The notes under the pieces are model-generated. The model was not told the DNA's origin. It did not search any database and saw only the letters and a program-made list of their open reading frames with translations. Positions 45,181-54,538 of a DNA stretch of 60,420 nucleotides are shown in pieces (within the stretch, counting starts at the first letter, position 1; each line of letters opens with the position of its first letter). The stretch lies in contig JABDKD010000205.1 in assembly GCA_013003215.1 (NCBI GenBank), positions 1-60,420 of the forward strand, in the 5' to 3' direction. The stretch is from Pyrinomonadaceae bacterium. Lineage in GTDB: Bacteria > Acidobacteriota > Blastocatellia > Pyrinomonadales > Pyrinomonadaceae. A program made the position numbers and the translations under genes.

Positions 45181-45546
45181 GTATGCTTCCTTCCTTCGGT
45201 GAAAATTGGATTTTAGGGGACACGAACCCACAACCGGTTAAGGCTTTTTGAGTTCTGATTTTTTAAAAATATCTGAGTTAGAAAGTAACTCTGACTGAAA
45301 CGAAACCTGAGTATTTAAGAAGGTTTGTGTCTCAAGTGAGACGAAATATAACTGAATAGATATTGTGTGTCAACCTCAAAAGCGCACAACATATTGTGCC
45401 TTTTGTAACAATCGCACAAGGACTTCTTGTAAGTTAAAGTAAATTCTTAGGTTGTGGATGCTAAACGTTGTTTATTGCTCAGAAAAATAAATTCAACCTA
45501 AAACCGGAATTTGACTTACCCCGATCACTTTGCGTAACTAGTTTTT
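45181..45546. other. Divergent regulatory region, nrdJ / hslO
   Basis: 366 bp, A+T-rich, with no gene. It holds two NrdR-like boxes (45353-45399) and the promoters of both genes. No cobalamin-riboswitch features were recognised. Confidence 0.6.
45353..45399. promoter_or_regulatory. Tandem NrdR-like boxes upstream of nrdJ
   Basis: Box 1 at 45353-45368 (TGAATAGATATTGTGT) and box 2 at 45384-45399 (GCACAACATATTGTGC, a near-perfect palindrome). The shared ATTGTG cores are exactly 31 bp apart, three helical turns, which is the usual geometry of paired NrdR sites that repress ribonucleotide reductase genes. They lie about 170-220 bp upstream of the nrdJ ATG. Confidence 0.7.
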
Positions 45547-46434
45547 ATGGATCAACTCGTTTTGGGCATAGCCGCCGATGAACAGATTAGAGTAATGAGC
45601 GCCGTCACAACGGAAACGGTGAAAGAAGCGGTAAAACGGCACCAAACTTCGCCAACTGCGTCCGCCGCAATGGGAAGACTCTTGACGGGGGCTCAACTTC
45701 TGGCGTCCAGCTTCAAGGATTTTGACCGGTTAACGGTGCGTATCGACGCGGAAGGGCCGCTTAACGGTATCGTGGCTGAAGCCGACAAAAGAGGAAATGT
45801 CCGGGGATATGTGAAGAATCCGAGCGCAGACGCAGAGCTTTCAATGAAAGGTAAGTTTGATGTCAGTTCATTGGTCGGAGGAGGGATGCTCCATGTAATA
45901 CGGGAGTCCGGCTTTGACATGGGCCTCCACAAAGATCCTTATGTTGGCTCCGTCCCTATCGTGTCCGGTGAAATTGCCGAGGACATTGCACATTACCTAC
46001 TGAAATCCGAACAGATCCCTTCAGCCGTTCTTCTCGGGGTAATGTTGACGAATACGGAACCGTTTGTGGAAGCCTCCGGCGGAGTTTTGATCCAGATGCT
46101 GCCGGGTGCGAACGATCATCTCGCTACAATGATTGAAGACACGATCGGAAACTCTCCGCACGTGACCGAATTGATTCGTGAGGGCGCAACACCGGAAGAC
46201 CTCCTGAAAGCCGCATTGGGTGAAATCTCGTTTGAGGTACTCGAGACACGGCCACTTGCCTTCAAGTGCAATTGTTCCTTTGAACGGGCAGAGTCTTTGA
46301 TCGCAGCCCTCGGTGATGAAGAAATCGAGTCGATGATCACTGAGGATGATGGAGCTGTTATGAATTGCGGCTTCTGTTCGAGCGAATACAGTTTGGACAG
46401 TGCTCAGCTTGCGGCACTGCTTAACCGGTCCTAA
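45547..46434 (+). CDS. hslO: Redox-regulated holdase Hsp33
   Basis: Oxidative-stress chaperone. 295 residues. The N-terminal domain begins LVLGIAADEQIRVMSAVTTE; the C-terminal zinc/redox switch has the paired cysteines in FKCNCSFERAES and MNCGFCSSEYSLD. It ends in a four-base tail-to-tail overlap with the pseudopilin gene. Confidence 0.95.
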   Translation: MDQLVLGIAADEQIRVMSAVTTETVKEAVKRHQTSPTASAAMGRLLTGAQLLASSFKDFDRLTVRIDAEGPLNGIVAEADKRGNVRGYVKNPSADAELSMKGKFDVSSLVGGGMLHVIRESGFDMGLHKDPYVGSVPIVSGEIAEDIAHYLLKSEQIPSAVLLGVMLTNTEPFVEASGGVLIQMLPGANDHLATMIEDTIGNSPHVTELIREGATPEDLLKAALGEISFEVLETRPLAFKCNCSFERAESLIAALGDEEIESMITEDDGAVMNCGFCSSEYSLDSAQLAALLNRS

Positions 46435-47123
46435 TTTGAACTGGAGTTTGTGTTTGGTCTTGGAGCGTTTGCCGGAGTCGGCGTCGATCCGCTCCCTCGG
46501 AACATCGGCGTGAACATCCATTTCGAATGGTTCTCGACTCCGTAGTAGGAAATCACCGATCGCTTCTTACTCTGGCTTGCCACCCCTATGAACTGAACCT
46601 TTTCGGTAACAACCTCAAATTCATCGTCACCCGCTGGAGCTTTCAAATCATCTTCAGTTTCAGTGTTCAGAACGTTCGCAAGCACAATCGCATACCGGTT
46701 CAGATACCGGCTCGAGGTTGTAGGTAATAGGCCGTTGTTAAAGATCTGCACTCGTCTCGCGAAATTGATAAAAGCTTTGCTGTCTGCCTTAACGAGTCTC
46801 CATTTCCCATCCTCGCTCAGAGGATCTACAGCTGCGGACGGCCTTAGGATCTGACGCTTTTTTGTGCCCGCAGGAAGTCCTTCCAATAGCTCATCTAACG
46901 AATCAGGAAGCTTGCGGCCCTGGTAATGCTCTACATACTGCCTGATCGCCTCCGCAATCTCTTCACCACGGCGGATCGCTTCCAGTTCTTTTTCACGCTG
47001 GATTTCCTGTTGAATGGATGGGGCCACCGCGAGAAGGGCCATCGCAAACAAAACCATCACCGCCATCAATGCGACAAGCGACATTCCTTTCTGATTCTCA
47101 AATTTCGCTCTGATTCTCGACAC
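46431..47123 (-). CDS. Type II secretion/type IV pilin-like pseudopilin
   Basis: 230 residues. A short basic leader ends in KG, followed by the hydrophobic N-terminal helix SLVALMAVMVLFAMALLAVA, as in prepilins; the usual Glu at position 5 is absent. A helical stretch and a globular C-terminal part (LPDSLDELLEG, DPLSEDGKWRLV) follow, then an Asn/Pro/Ser-rich tail. GTG start. Last gene of the PilN/PilO-like cluster. Confidence 0.75.
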   Translation of the reverse strand: MSRIRAKFENQKGMSLVALMAVMVLFAMALLAVAPSIQQEIQREKELEAIRRGEEIAEAIRQYVEHYQGRKLPDSLDELLEGLPAGTKKRQILRPSAAVDPLSEDGKWRLVKADSKAFINFARRVQIFNNGLLPTTSSRYLNRYAIVLANVLNTETEDDLKAPAGDDEFEVVTEKVQFIGVASQSKKRSVISYYGVENHSKWMFTPMFRGSGSTPTPANAPRPNTNSSSN

Positions 47124-47128
47124 TGGGA

Positions 47129-48235
47129 TTACTCGTTATCAACTGTCTTAGTGTTGGAGTTGGGATCATCCTGCCTCGGTCTGGGAGTTCGTCTTGTAGT
47201 AGGGTTCCTGCGCCCGGGATTGCGTCGCGGGTTTACACGCCGAATGTTTCCGGGAATACCCGGGATTCGCCTTGTTGAGTTTGGCCTGGGGCCGTCTCCA
47301 TATCCTGAACCCGATGAGGTGCCGCCCTGACCAGGCTTTGGACGCAGCAACGGAAGCTTGTGTTTGAAACCGAGCCTCGTGTCTTGAAACTCAACTTCTT
47401 TCTCGGAAATACTGACTACCCTGAACCGCCCTTTGACGACGTCGTTAAGGCGGGCACTAAACGGATCGCCCGTCCTCGCCCCTTTCTCCTGGAAATACGC
47501 GGTGTCGTTGTTATAGTGCTGCCGGGCAATCATGCCGATATATTCGAACTGCGGTTTTGGAGGCGCCTGGACCGCGAATGGAACCTGTCGTGAAAAGTCT
47601 CCGGTTCCCGGAGTATCGACCATGATCGCCGCGTTGAAGGCGTTCGCGATAAGCCTCGCCGGGACGGTCGCGCTCAGCCTCTGTTCGCTCAGATATCTTG
47701 TTGGAAGCGGAGTACCATTAAATAGAACCCTCGATTCGGGCTTGAACTTGTCGCCGTTCACTTCGAGCCTGAAGGAATTTGATCCCGCGTATGTGCTCTG
47801 GGGTGTTACAAAACTCAAAAAGATCCTGTAATCAATTGGCGGTGCCGGAGTCGGTGTTGACAGATCCGGTGTTGGCGGCGGTTGATAGGGAATCGGTGTC
47901 GGGTCACCCGGCTCCCAGAAGGCAAAGATATTCCTACCCGTGACAGGCACAGAAAAAGCACCGCTTCCTACATAATTGATTGGGATTGACGCGTATTCGC
48001 TGTCGATCTCTGTTTGACGAGGGAGCCTTTTGATCTCCGTCAATTCTGGCGGCGGAGTCTCAGAAGCTTCTGGTGTGGCAGTCGGAGTCGCACTTGCCGT
48101 CGAAACTTTTTTGTCCAGTCCAAGGATCGAGGGTCCGAATGTGTAGGCAAGTGATGCCACCGCAAGCACGCCAAGCACGATCGCCGCGATGATCTTGTTT
48201 CTCTCGCCCGGTGATTTTCCGTCAAACAAGCCCAT
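47129..48235 (-). CDS. PilP/GspC-like protein with IPT-type domain
   Basis: 368 residues from the ATG at 48235. One transmembrane helix (about 12-32), a Thr/Pro-rich linker, a conserved VPVTGRNIFAFWEP segment, a TIG/IPT-like beta domain (about 130-225: FVTPQSTYAGSNSFRLEVNG), a PilP/GspC HR-like beta barrel (about 235-295: YIGMIARQHYNNDTAYF, RFRVVSISEKEVEFQD), and an Arg/Pro-rich basic tail of about 75 residues. It fits the assembly-platform accessory role in pili or type II secretion. The start is coupled to the PilO-like stop. Confidence 0.7.
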   Translation of the reverse strand: MGLFDGKSPGERNKIIAAIVLGVLAVASLAYTFGPSILGLDKKVSTASATPTATPEASETPPPELTEIKRLPRQTEIDSEYASIPINYVGSGAFSVPVTGRNIFAFWEPGDPTPIPYQPPPTPDLSTPTPAPPIDYRIFLSFVTPQSTYAGSNSFRLEVNGDKFKPESRVLFNGTPLPTRYLSEQRLSATVPARLIANAFNAAIMVDTPGTGDFSRQVPFAVQAPPKPQFEYIGMIARQHYNNDTAYFQEKGARTGDPFSARLNDVVKGRFRVVSISEKEVEFQDTRLGFKHKLPLLRPKPGQGGTSSGSGYGDGPRPNSTRRIPGIPGNIRRVNPRRNPGRRNPTTRRTPRPRQDDPNSNTKTVDNE

Positions 48236-48236
48236 G

Positions 48237-49184
48237 CTAGTCCGAGTCTCCTCCCGGCACAGCCTCATCGTCAGAATTTTCAACGGTTGCGGATGTAACC
48301 AGTCTCTGGTCAGCGGGTCGCCTGAAGTATGCCGCCATTTCTATACGCAGACTGACGACATTTCCTCGATATCTTCCTTTTCTGTATGACTGCGTGGTCT
48401 TCCCTCCGCGTCCGTCCGAAACCTCCATTGTCGCGCTTTCAGCCTGCTTTACCTCGTCTTCCGAGGGTTCCATCTCAACAGACGTAATAGCGACAAATTC
48501 GCTGCTCGTTTCGATATCACGAATAAACCTTCGCACATTCGGGTAGCTGCCTTCGACAGTTGTCGAGATGTAAATGCCGGGGAAGATGCTCCGGAACTTA
48601 TCTCTTCCTTTTTGCCCGGAACCCTCTCTGGAACTCGTGCTTTTTTGGTCACCTGTTTCGAGCGGGACATAATCGGGACCAGATGTGTTTCTGAGGCCGT
48701 AAGCATTGATCAATACATTAATGCGCTGGTAAATCGACGTCGTTCCAACCGATTGTTCGCGTAAAGCCCGGCTCTCAAAGTCTTCAGCACTTGTGATGAG
48801 CTTTGCGACCCTGGTTTCTGTAGACCGGATGTCTCCCCACTTTTCTTTCGCGGAAGTCAGTTCCCGATCCAATTCATCACGCTGTTTCTGGCCGGATGTA
48901 AGTTCCCGTTGCTGCGGGACAACTGCGAGAAGGTAAAACAGCGCAACCGCCAGGAACAACAATGCAGCTATACCAAAAGCCCCTAGTTCTATCGGGCCCC
49001 ACATTCCCGAATAGGGTTTTCTCCGGGGCCTTACGACCGTCGCGGCAGAAGACTCAATCTGAATGTCTTTTAAGTCATCGTCAGAAGCTTCGACAGTTTC
49101 GAATTCGTCAGAATCCTGCTGGATATCAGAATTTTCGTCTTCAACTGTCTCAAGCTCGTCCCGATTGTCTTGTTCTTCACTCAT
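48237..49184 (-). CDS. pilO: PilO/GspM-like inner-membrane protein
   Basis: 315 residues from the ATG at 49184, which has GGAGGTG six bases before it. An acidic cytoplasmic N-terminus (about 1-50) is followed by one transmembrane helix (GAFGIAALLFLAVALFYLLA), a coiled coil, and a ferredoxin-like domain (FPGIYISTTVEGSYPNVRRF) typical of PilO/GspM. It overlaps the PilN-like gene by eight bases. The acidic N-terminus is longer than in most PilO proteins. Confidence 0.75.
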   Translation of the reverse strand: MSEEQDNRDELETVEDENSDIQQDSDEFETVEASDDDLKDIQIESSAATVVRPRRKPYSGMWGPIELGAFGIAALLFLAVALFYLLAVVPQQRELTSGQKQRDELDRELTSAKEKWGDIRSTETRVAKLITSAEDFESRALREQSVGTTSIYQRINVLINAYGLRNTSGPDYVPLETGDQKSTSSREGSGQKGRDKFRSIFPGIYISTTVEGSYPNVRRFIRDIETSSEFVAITSVEMEPSEDEVKQAESATMEVSDGRGGKTTQSYRKGRYRGNVVSLRIEMAAYFRRPADQRLVTSATVENSDDEAVPGGDSD

Positions 49185-49809
49185 CGCCGGCACCTCCTTC
49201 GTCCCCTGCCGATGCGACATCGAAGGATGGATTTGCTGAATACGAAGCCCCGGGCCGGTAAGTCAGCGCAAGAGTATATTCACTAAAGTTGGCACGATCA
49301 CCTTCCTGCAGGTCCTGAGAACGGAGTGCCGCTCGAAAGATGCCGGAGTTATTCATCCTCTGGATCATATTTACAACTGACGAATAGTTTCGTGAGAGCA
49401 CCGCAAATTCCAGATCCGCTGCGATCGTGTTGCCGTCTTTAAAAACATTATCGACGCTGATTCTTGACGCACTGACATCAGACGGAAGCACTCTTTCCAA
49501 ATCAAAAAGTAAACGGGACCAGCCAAACTCCTTAGTGGCTACAAGCTTATGCCCTTCAACCATCAGCTGTTTCTGCTGCGGCGACAAGCTTTTCTTTACT
49601 TTCTCGCCGTTCGTTTTCAGTTCCGCTATCTGCGATTCGAGTTCGGCAGTAGTCTTGCGGCCGGAAATATTCTGATCGCTCAGAGATTGATATCTCGCGA
49701 AACTGTAAACAGCTCCGATCGAAGCAAATACCAAAAGGAACGCAGCCAACAGGTATGGCAGCTTTCGGTTCCTAAACGGATTACTGGAATGGTTGAGTCT
49801 TGTGATCAA
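49177..49809 (-). CDS. pilN: PilN-like fimbrial assembly protein
   Basis: 210 residues: a short cytoplasmic N-terminus, one transmembrane helix (LPYLLAAFLLVFASIGAVY), a coiled coil, and a ferredoxin-like domain with WSRLLFDLERVLPSDV, the PilN hallmark. TTG start without a clear ribosome-binding site. pilM, which normally comes just before pilN, is missing; the next gene upstream is an FHA-GGDEF protein. Confidence 0.78.
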   Translation of the reverse strand: MITRLNHSSNPFRNRKLPYLLAAFLLVFASIGAVYSFARYQSLSDQNISGRKTTAELESQIAELKTNGEKVKKSLSPQQKQLMVEGHKLVATKEFGWSRLLFDLERVLPSDVSASRISVDNVFKDGNTIAADLEFAVLSRNYSSVVNMIQRMNNSGIFRAALRSQDLQEGDRANFSEYTLALTYRPGASYSANPSFDVASAGDEGGAGDE

Positions 49810-49930
49810 AACGATACTTCGAATCCTGGATTAGATTCCGCTTTGAGGGAATCACGCGCGGAAAGCGGAATTTTAACACGAATGCGAGTAAATCTCGTAG
49901 TCCGACCGCTGAATTACGACTGCCGCGCAA

Positions 49931-49965
49931 AAGAAAAAAACAAACGGCTCAATGCAGTTTGTTTT
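49931..49965 (-). terminator. Terminator of the FHA-GGDEF gene
   Basis: AAAACAAAC/GTTTGTTTT stem (arms 49957-49965 and 49937-49945) with an 11-base loop, ending in a T-run on the minus strand, 30 bp past the stop. Confidence 0.75.
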
Positions 49966-49995
49966 CACGTTTGATCAAAAGGTTTGTTGCAATTT

Positions 49996-50928
49996 TTAAC
50001 GGTGCCTGGAAGGGAGCGGTGCGTTGAGCTCTTCTTCAGTAAGGTCCCTGTATGCACATGTCCGGTTTCTTCCGGATCGTTTTGCACGATAGAGAGCCGA
50101 ATCCGCCATCTCAACGAGCTCGATCGGATCGGTCGAATCGTGCGGAAACGACGAGATCCCAACGCTCATCGTTACGTGATGAATCCCTGACGGCCTTCCC
50201 TGTTTAATTACGCTAAAAGGTTGTTTTTGAATAGCTTTCCGAATCCTCTCGGCTGCTATTAAAGCCTGCGGGAGCTCTGCGTCGAGAAGAAATGCCGCAA
50301 ACTCCTCACCGCCGAAGCGGGATGCCGCATCCCCTGTCCGAAGATTCTTGGTAATGCATAGCCCGATTTCCTCAATCGTCTTGCTCCCGGTCAGATGGCC
50401 ATAGGTGTCGTTAACTGCTTTGAAATGATCTATGTCCATCATCAACACGCAGAATGATGATGCTGTCTGCAGCGCCCTGGCGGATTCCCGGCGGAGCTCG
50501 GAAAAGAACGAACGGCTCGATAGAAGCCCGGTCAGGTCGTCATGGGCGAGCAGCCGCCAAATCTGGTGCTGATAGGCCCGGTCGATCTCATCCAGGAGCT
50601 CAAACCTCAGAATGTGCTTTCCTATCGTAAGTTTATCCCCGTGTTGGAGGGTGTCTTCTTTTGTGAGTTCGCCGTTGAGAAGCACGCCGTTACTTGAGCT
50701 CAAGTCGGTTAACTTGTACTCCGCGATTCCGGTCTCCGGATCAAGCGTCGTCGTGATTTTTGCATGTTGACGCGAAACTTTTGTGTCGTTTACACGGACA
50801 TCGGCCTCGAGCGACCGCCCGAGGATAACTTCCTCCCGTTCAAGCGGAATCGGCACTGCCAGCAGGTCTCCGTTAAGGAAGACCAGAGCCGGACGAAGGT
50901 CGCGTTTTGCACGTCTTCTGGATGACAT
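49996..50928 (-). CDS. FHA-domain diguanylate cyclase
   Basis: 310 residues. An FHA phosphothreonine-binding domain (about 35-110: VILGRSLEADVRVNDTKVSR, LTDLSSSNGVLLNG) is followed by a GGDEF domain (about 130-300) with an intact active site in RFGGEEFAAFLL, so c-di-GMP synthesis is likely. It may link Ser/Thr kinase signalling to c-di-GMP. It precedes the PilN/PilO-like genes on the same strand but has its own terminator. Confidence 0.93.
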   Translation of the reverse strand: MSSRRRAKRDLRPALVFLNGDLLAVPIPLEREEVILGRSLEADVRVNDTKVSRQHAKITTTLDPETGIAEYKLTDLSSSNGVLLNGELTKEDTLQHGDKLTIGKHILRFELLDEIDRAYQHQIWRLLAHDDLTGLLSSRSFFSELRRESARALQTASSFCVLMMDIDHFKAVNDTYGHLTGSKTIEEIGLCITKNLRTGDAASRFGGEEFAAFLLDAELPQALIAAERIRKAIQKQPFSVIKQGRPSGIHHVTMSVGISSFPHDSTDPIELVEMADSALYRAKRSGRNRTCAYRDLTEEELNAPLPSRHR

Positions 50929-51079
50929 AGATTTGGTGAGTCGAGCGGAGGGCGCGGCGCGGAGCGGCCCTGTTACAAGGATAACTCATTGAAACAGTTT
51001 ATTTCCAGTAAAAAGTTGTTGAAAGTACTTTGAAGTGGGAACGGTTTGCGTACACCGTGATAACGCTTATCCTCAACGT

Positions 51080-52132
51080 GTGCGGATTTTGATTGTAAAA
51101 CTCAGCAGCATAGGCGACATAGTTCACACTTTGCCCGCCCTCGCTGCGATAAAAAGGGCCCTGCCCGACTCCGAGGTGCATTGGGCCGCAGACGCAAGGG
51201 CGTCGGCAGTACTCCAACACAACCCTCTCCTTTCGGGTCTCATCGAAGTAAACACTCGAAGCTTGAGGCGCAAAAGTGTTCTTGGGAAGACAATTGGAAC
51301 TGCACGAAGGCAGTTGCGCAACTTGCGTGCCTCAGGCTTCGATCTATCCATAGATTTCCAAGGTTTGCTCAAATCCGCAACCTTGGCACGGTTGGCCGGC
51401 GTTCCTTTTCGGGCCGGATTCAGCCGCACTGAATTGAGGGAACCGGCAAGCCGGCACCTTCTCACCCACACGATAGAGGTACCTGCTCGAACAAATGTCA
51501 TTCTTAGGAATATCGAACTCGCGGAAAAAGCGCTCGGCGAGTTTCAAAATGACAAGAACTTCACTTTAGACCGCGAAACCATAGAATTCCCGATTAGTAT
51601 CGAGCAAGAGCATACGGAGGAAGCAGACGAAATCTCTGGACTGTTTGAGAATGATTTCGCGATCCTAAATCCGGCGGGTGGCTGGAAAACAAAACTCTGG
51701 CCGGCAGAAAACTACGGCGCGCTGGCTGATCGGATTTGGGAAGAGTTTGGGCTGGAGTCTTTAATATGCACGGCCCCAAACGAAACGGACCTCGCCAAAG
51801 CGGCCGCCTTAGCTTCGAGATCGGGAAGGAGCCGTTCCGCAACGCCTTCCTTAAAAGGATTCTATGCGATCGCGAGGCGTGCGAAAGTCTATGTCGGCGG
51901 TGATACCGGTCCGACTCATCTCGCGGTCGCCGCGAAATGTCCGGTTGTCGGGATATTCGGCCCGACTGAATGGTGGCGAAACGGCAGTCCTTTCAAGGAA
52001 GACCTTGAAGTCGGACGCGACGATATAGATTGCAGAATCGATTGTCACCGCAGAAAATGCGGCAATTGGATATGCATGGAAATACCTGTCGATAAAGTGC
52101 TTCTAGGTATTCGGACCCGTTTGGGTTTATAA
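51080..52132 (+). CDS. Glycosyltransferase family 9 (heptosyltransferase I-like)
   Basis: 350 residues from the GTG at 51080, which gives the family-typical start RILIVKLSSIGDIVHTLPAL. FDLSIDFQGLLKSATLARLAG and the C-terminal VYVGGDTGPTHLAVAAKCPV and GIFGPTEWWRNG blocks match WaaC-type ADP-heptose transferases that add heptose to the LPS inner core. A longer GTG start at 51035 adds 15 residues without family likeness. No other LPS gene is adjacent. Confidence 0.88.
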   Translation: MRILIVKLSSIGDIVHTLPALAAIKRALPDSEVHWAADARASAVLQHNPLLSGLIEVNTRSLRRKSVLGKTIGTARRQLRNLRASGFDLSIDFQGLLKSATLARLAGVPFRAGFSRTELREPASRHLLTHTIEVPARTNVILRNIELAEKALGEFQNDKNFTLDRETIEFPISIEQEHTEEADEISGLFENDFAILNPAGGWKTKLWPAENYGALADRIWEEFGLESLICTAPNETDLAKAAALASRSGRSRSATPSLKGFYAIARRAKVYVGGDTGPTHLAVAAKCPVVGIFGPTEWWRNGSPFKEDLEVGRDDIDCRIDCHRRKCGNWICMEIPVDKVLLGIRTRLGL

Positions 52133-52226
52133 TAGCTCCGTTTCCGCAAGTTCCACTTCAGGAACCTCCCAAATTCAACTTCAATTTCAAACGGCCTTTC
52201 CTTCGGCCCATCCGTCTCTGTTCCAA

Positions 52227-53345
52227 ATGAATCCAACTACAGCTTTAAGAGCTCCGAGCACACAAGGTATCAAATATGCCGGTTCAAAACTGCGACTCAT
52301 TCCGCAGATCCTGGAACTGGCTGAAAAGACCGGAGCAAAAACGGTTTTTGATGGTTTTTCGGGAACTACCCGTGTCTCCCAGGCGTTTGCGCAGGCAGGC
52401 TACAAGGTCACTGCAAATGACTCTGCTGTGTGGTCCAGGTCTTTTGCGGAATGCTATCTGCTGAACACCAAAGATCCAGATTACTTCGAACCGCTGATTG
52501 CTCACTTAAACGGATTGGAAGGCAAACATGGTTGGTTCTCTGAGAACTATGGTGGCTGCGGAAAGTCCGAAACGTCTACAAATCAAGACGGACTGAAGAA
52601 GCCGTTTCAAATTCACAACATGCGCAAGCTTGACGCGATTAGGGATGAGATAGACAAGCTCCCGGTCGATTCTACCGACCGCAGTGTTTTGATTACGAGC
52701 CTGGTACTGGCACTTGACCGCGTCGACAGCACGATCGGACATTTCGCCTCATATCTGAATCGCTGGAGTCCGCGTTCATACCGGGAACTCATGCTGGAGG
52801 TTCCGACGCTGATCCCGAATAAGGGAGAGCATCGGGTCCTTCAGGAAGACGCCATCGAAGCGGCCGGTGATGTTGATTGTGATCTGGCTTACTACGATCC
52901 GCCATACGGTTCCAATAACGAAAAGATGCCTCCATCGAGGGTCCGTTATTCGTCGTACTATCATTTCTGGAGCACAGTTGTAATGAACGACCGTCCTGAT
53001 CTTTTTGGGAAGGCAAACCGAAGAAAGGACTCGTCCGACCGCGTCGCTGCTTCTGTGTTTGAGGAATTTCGAAAAGGAGATTCCGGAAGATTCCTCGCGG
53101 TAGAAGCGATTGAAAGACTATTGCAGAAGACAAAATGCAGATATGTAATCCTCTCCTACAGTTCACGTGGGCGGGCGACTGCTTCAGAACTGCGCGAAGT
53201 TCTTGAGACAAACGGAAGAATATGTGACTTCGTAAAAATTGATCACCGCTCAAATGTGATGGAACAAATGCGCTGGACGAATGACTGGGCCAGAAAACCC
53301 GAAGGGAAAAACACAGAATTCCTATTTCTGATCGAAAAGTCGTAG
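52227..53345 (+). CDS. D12-class N6-adenine DNA methyltransferase, orphan
   Basis: 372 residues. The D12/Dam-type blocks are KYAGSKLRLIPQIL, the SAM loop FDGFSGTTRVSQAF, and the catalytic DPPY motif in LAYYDPPYGSNNE. It carries a large middle insert and a C-terminal region ending TEFLFLIEKS. No restriction endonuclease gene is adjacent, so it could be an orphan methylase or a remnant of a restriction-modification system. No ribosome-binding site is seen before the ATG. Confidence 0.9.
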   Translation: MNPTTALRAPSTQGIKYAGSKLRLIPQILELAEKTGAKTVFDGFSGTTRVSQAFAQAGYKVTANDSAVWSRSFAECYLLNTKDPDYFEPLIAHLNGLEGKHGWFSENYGGCGKSETSTNQDGLKKPFQIHNMRKLDAIRDEIDKLPVDSTDRSVLITSLVLALDRVDSTIGHFASYLNRWSPRSYRELMLEVPTLIPNKGEHRVLQEDAIEAAGDVDCDLAYYDPPYGSNNEKMPPSRVRYSSYYHFWSTVVMNDRPDLFGKANRRKDSSDRVAASVFEEFRKGDSGRFLAVEAIERLLQKTKCRYVILSYSSRGRATASELREVLETNGRICDFVKIDHRSNVMEQMRWTNDWARKPEGKNTEFLFLIEKS

Positions 53346-53683
53346 CATTCCACGCGGTTAAGATTCTCCGCTTATTTCAACCCGCTCAGATAACAACCAC
53401 TCAAAGAAGTCCGGATAGTCACCTTTTTGACAGGCCGAAAAATCTCCATTTTTTGGCATCTATTTTGGCTGCTTGAGCGTCGAATGAACTGGCGGCAAAG
53501 CGCTCGGCAGTCGAGTTGGCTGCGGATTGCGTGAATTACTTTGGCGGATTTTTTGCAATCATTTCAGCTGTGAATTTAGTTGAACTGAGCCTTTATTTGC
53601 GGTACCTTGAGTACCATGCGGACCCGAATTTGGAATTGGCAAACACCAATCCTGCCGCCGAATTGCTAAGCACTCGATAACTA
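53346..53683. other. Intergenic region with no clear gene
   Basis: 338 bp between two plus-strand genes. Minus-strand open stretches exist but have no start, ribosome-binding site or recognisable product. It presumably carries the DUF3108 promoter. Confidence 0.4.
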
Positions 53684-54538
53684 ATGATTCGACAACGGTT
53701 TACAACTCTCCTGCTCGCGATCTTTTGCTTCGCACTGGTAGCCTTGGCGCAGACGACGCCGGGCCCTGTCGCAACAGAAGCGCAGCCTTTGTCGGTTTCT
53801 GAAGTCAAATTCGACCCGTATCTTCCCGGCGAAAAGCTGAAATATGTAGGGAAATACAAAAAACTTGGGTTTTCATTTGCAATCGCGGAAATTGATTTCC
53901 AGGTCGGCGATTCCGGCACAGACGGCTTTTACAACGTCTTTACAGAAGGCAGGTCGAAGGGCACCCTGGCAAAACTGTTTAATTTTAAGTTCACAATGAA
54001 TATCGATTCGAGGATCGATGGACAGAAATTCCAAATAGAAAAGACAACGAAACTAGACAAGCAGGGCGAAAGGGTTCGGGAAAGCGAAGCGGAGTTCGAT
54101 TACCAATCAAGACGGGTTACATTTACGGAAACGGATCCGAAAGACCCAACTCGAGCTCCTCGGCGCGTCGCGTCAAGAATCGGACCGGACACGCAGGACA
54201 TGGTTTCCGCCGTTTACAGGCTGCGTGGACTGGACCTGGCAGTAGGAAAGAGATTTACTTTCAAGGTTAGTGATTCCGGACTCGTCTACGACATCCCGGT
54301 TGTTGTAGCTAAGCGGGAGATGATCAAAAGCAAACTTGGAAAGCGCTGGTGTTTCCGCATTGAGCCTGAAGTCTTCGGCGAGGGAATGTTTATCGAACAG
54401 AAGGGCGATTTGGTTATTTGGATCACCGACGACGTTGACCGGGTTCCCGTCTTGGCAGAAGTTGAGACGCAATGGGGAGATGTAAAAATCAAGTTACGGG
54501 AGTACTCAAATTTGCGATCTTCAGTCGCTGCGAAATGA
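53684..54538 (+). CDS. DUF3108 secreted protein
   Basis: 284 residues. A signal peptide (LLLAIFCFALVALAQ) precedes the DUF3108 beta-rich fold: LPGEKLKYVGKYKKLGFSFA near 48-67 and DMVSAVYRLRGLDLAVGKRF near the centre. Members are periplasmic and of unknown function. Transcribed with or just before the DUF4912 gene. Confidence 0.85.
   Translation: MIRQRFTTLLLAIFCFALVALAQTTPGPVATEAQPLSVSEVKFDPYLPGEKLKYVGKYKKLGFSFAIAEIDFQVGDSGTDGFYNVFTEGRSKGTLAKLFNFKFTMNIDSRIDGQKFQIEKTTKLDKQGERVRESEAEFDYQSRRVTFTETDPKDPTRAPRRVASRIGPDTQDMVSAVYRLRGLDLAVGKRFTFKVSDSGLVYDIPVVVAKREMIKSKLGKRWCFRIEPEVFGEGMFIEQKGDLVIWITDDVDRVPVLAEVETQWGDVKIKLREYSNLRSSVAAK

Noticed and set aside
45181-45546. Cobalamin riboswitch upstream of the B12-dependent reductase
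   Set aside because: No B12-box-like core or the expected long leader structure could be recognised; NrdR-like boxes explain the region better.
53346-53683. Minus-strand coding stretch in the gap after the D12 methyltransferase
   Set aside because: Open stretches are short, interrupted by stops and without a start, ribosome-binding site or recognisable product.
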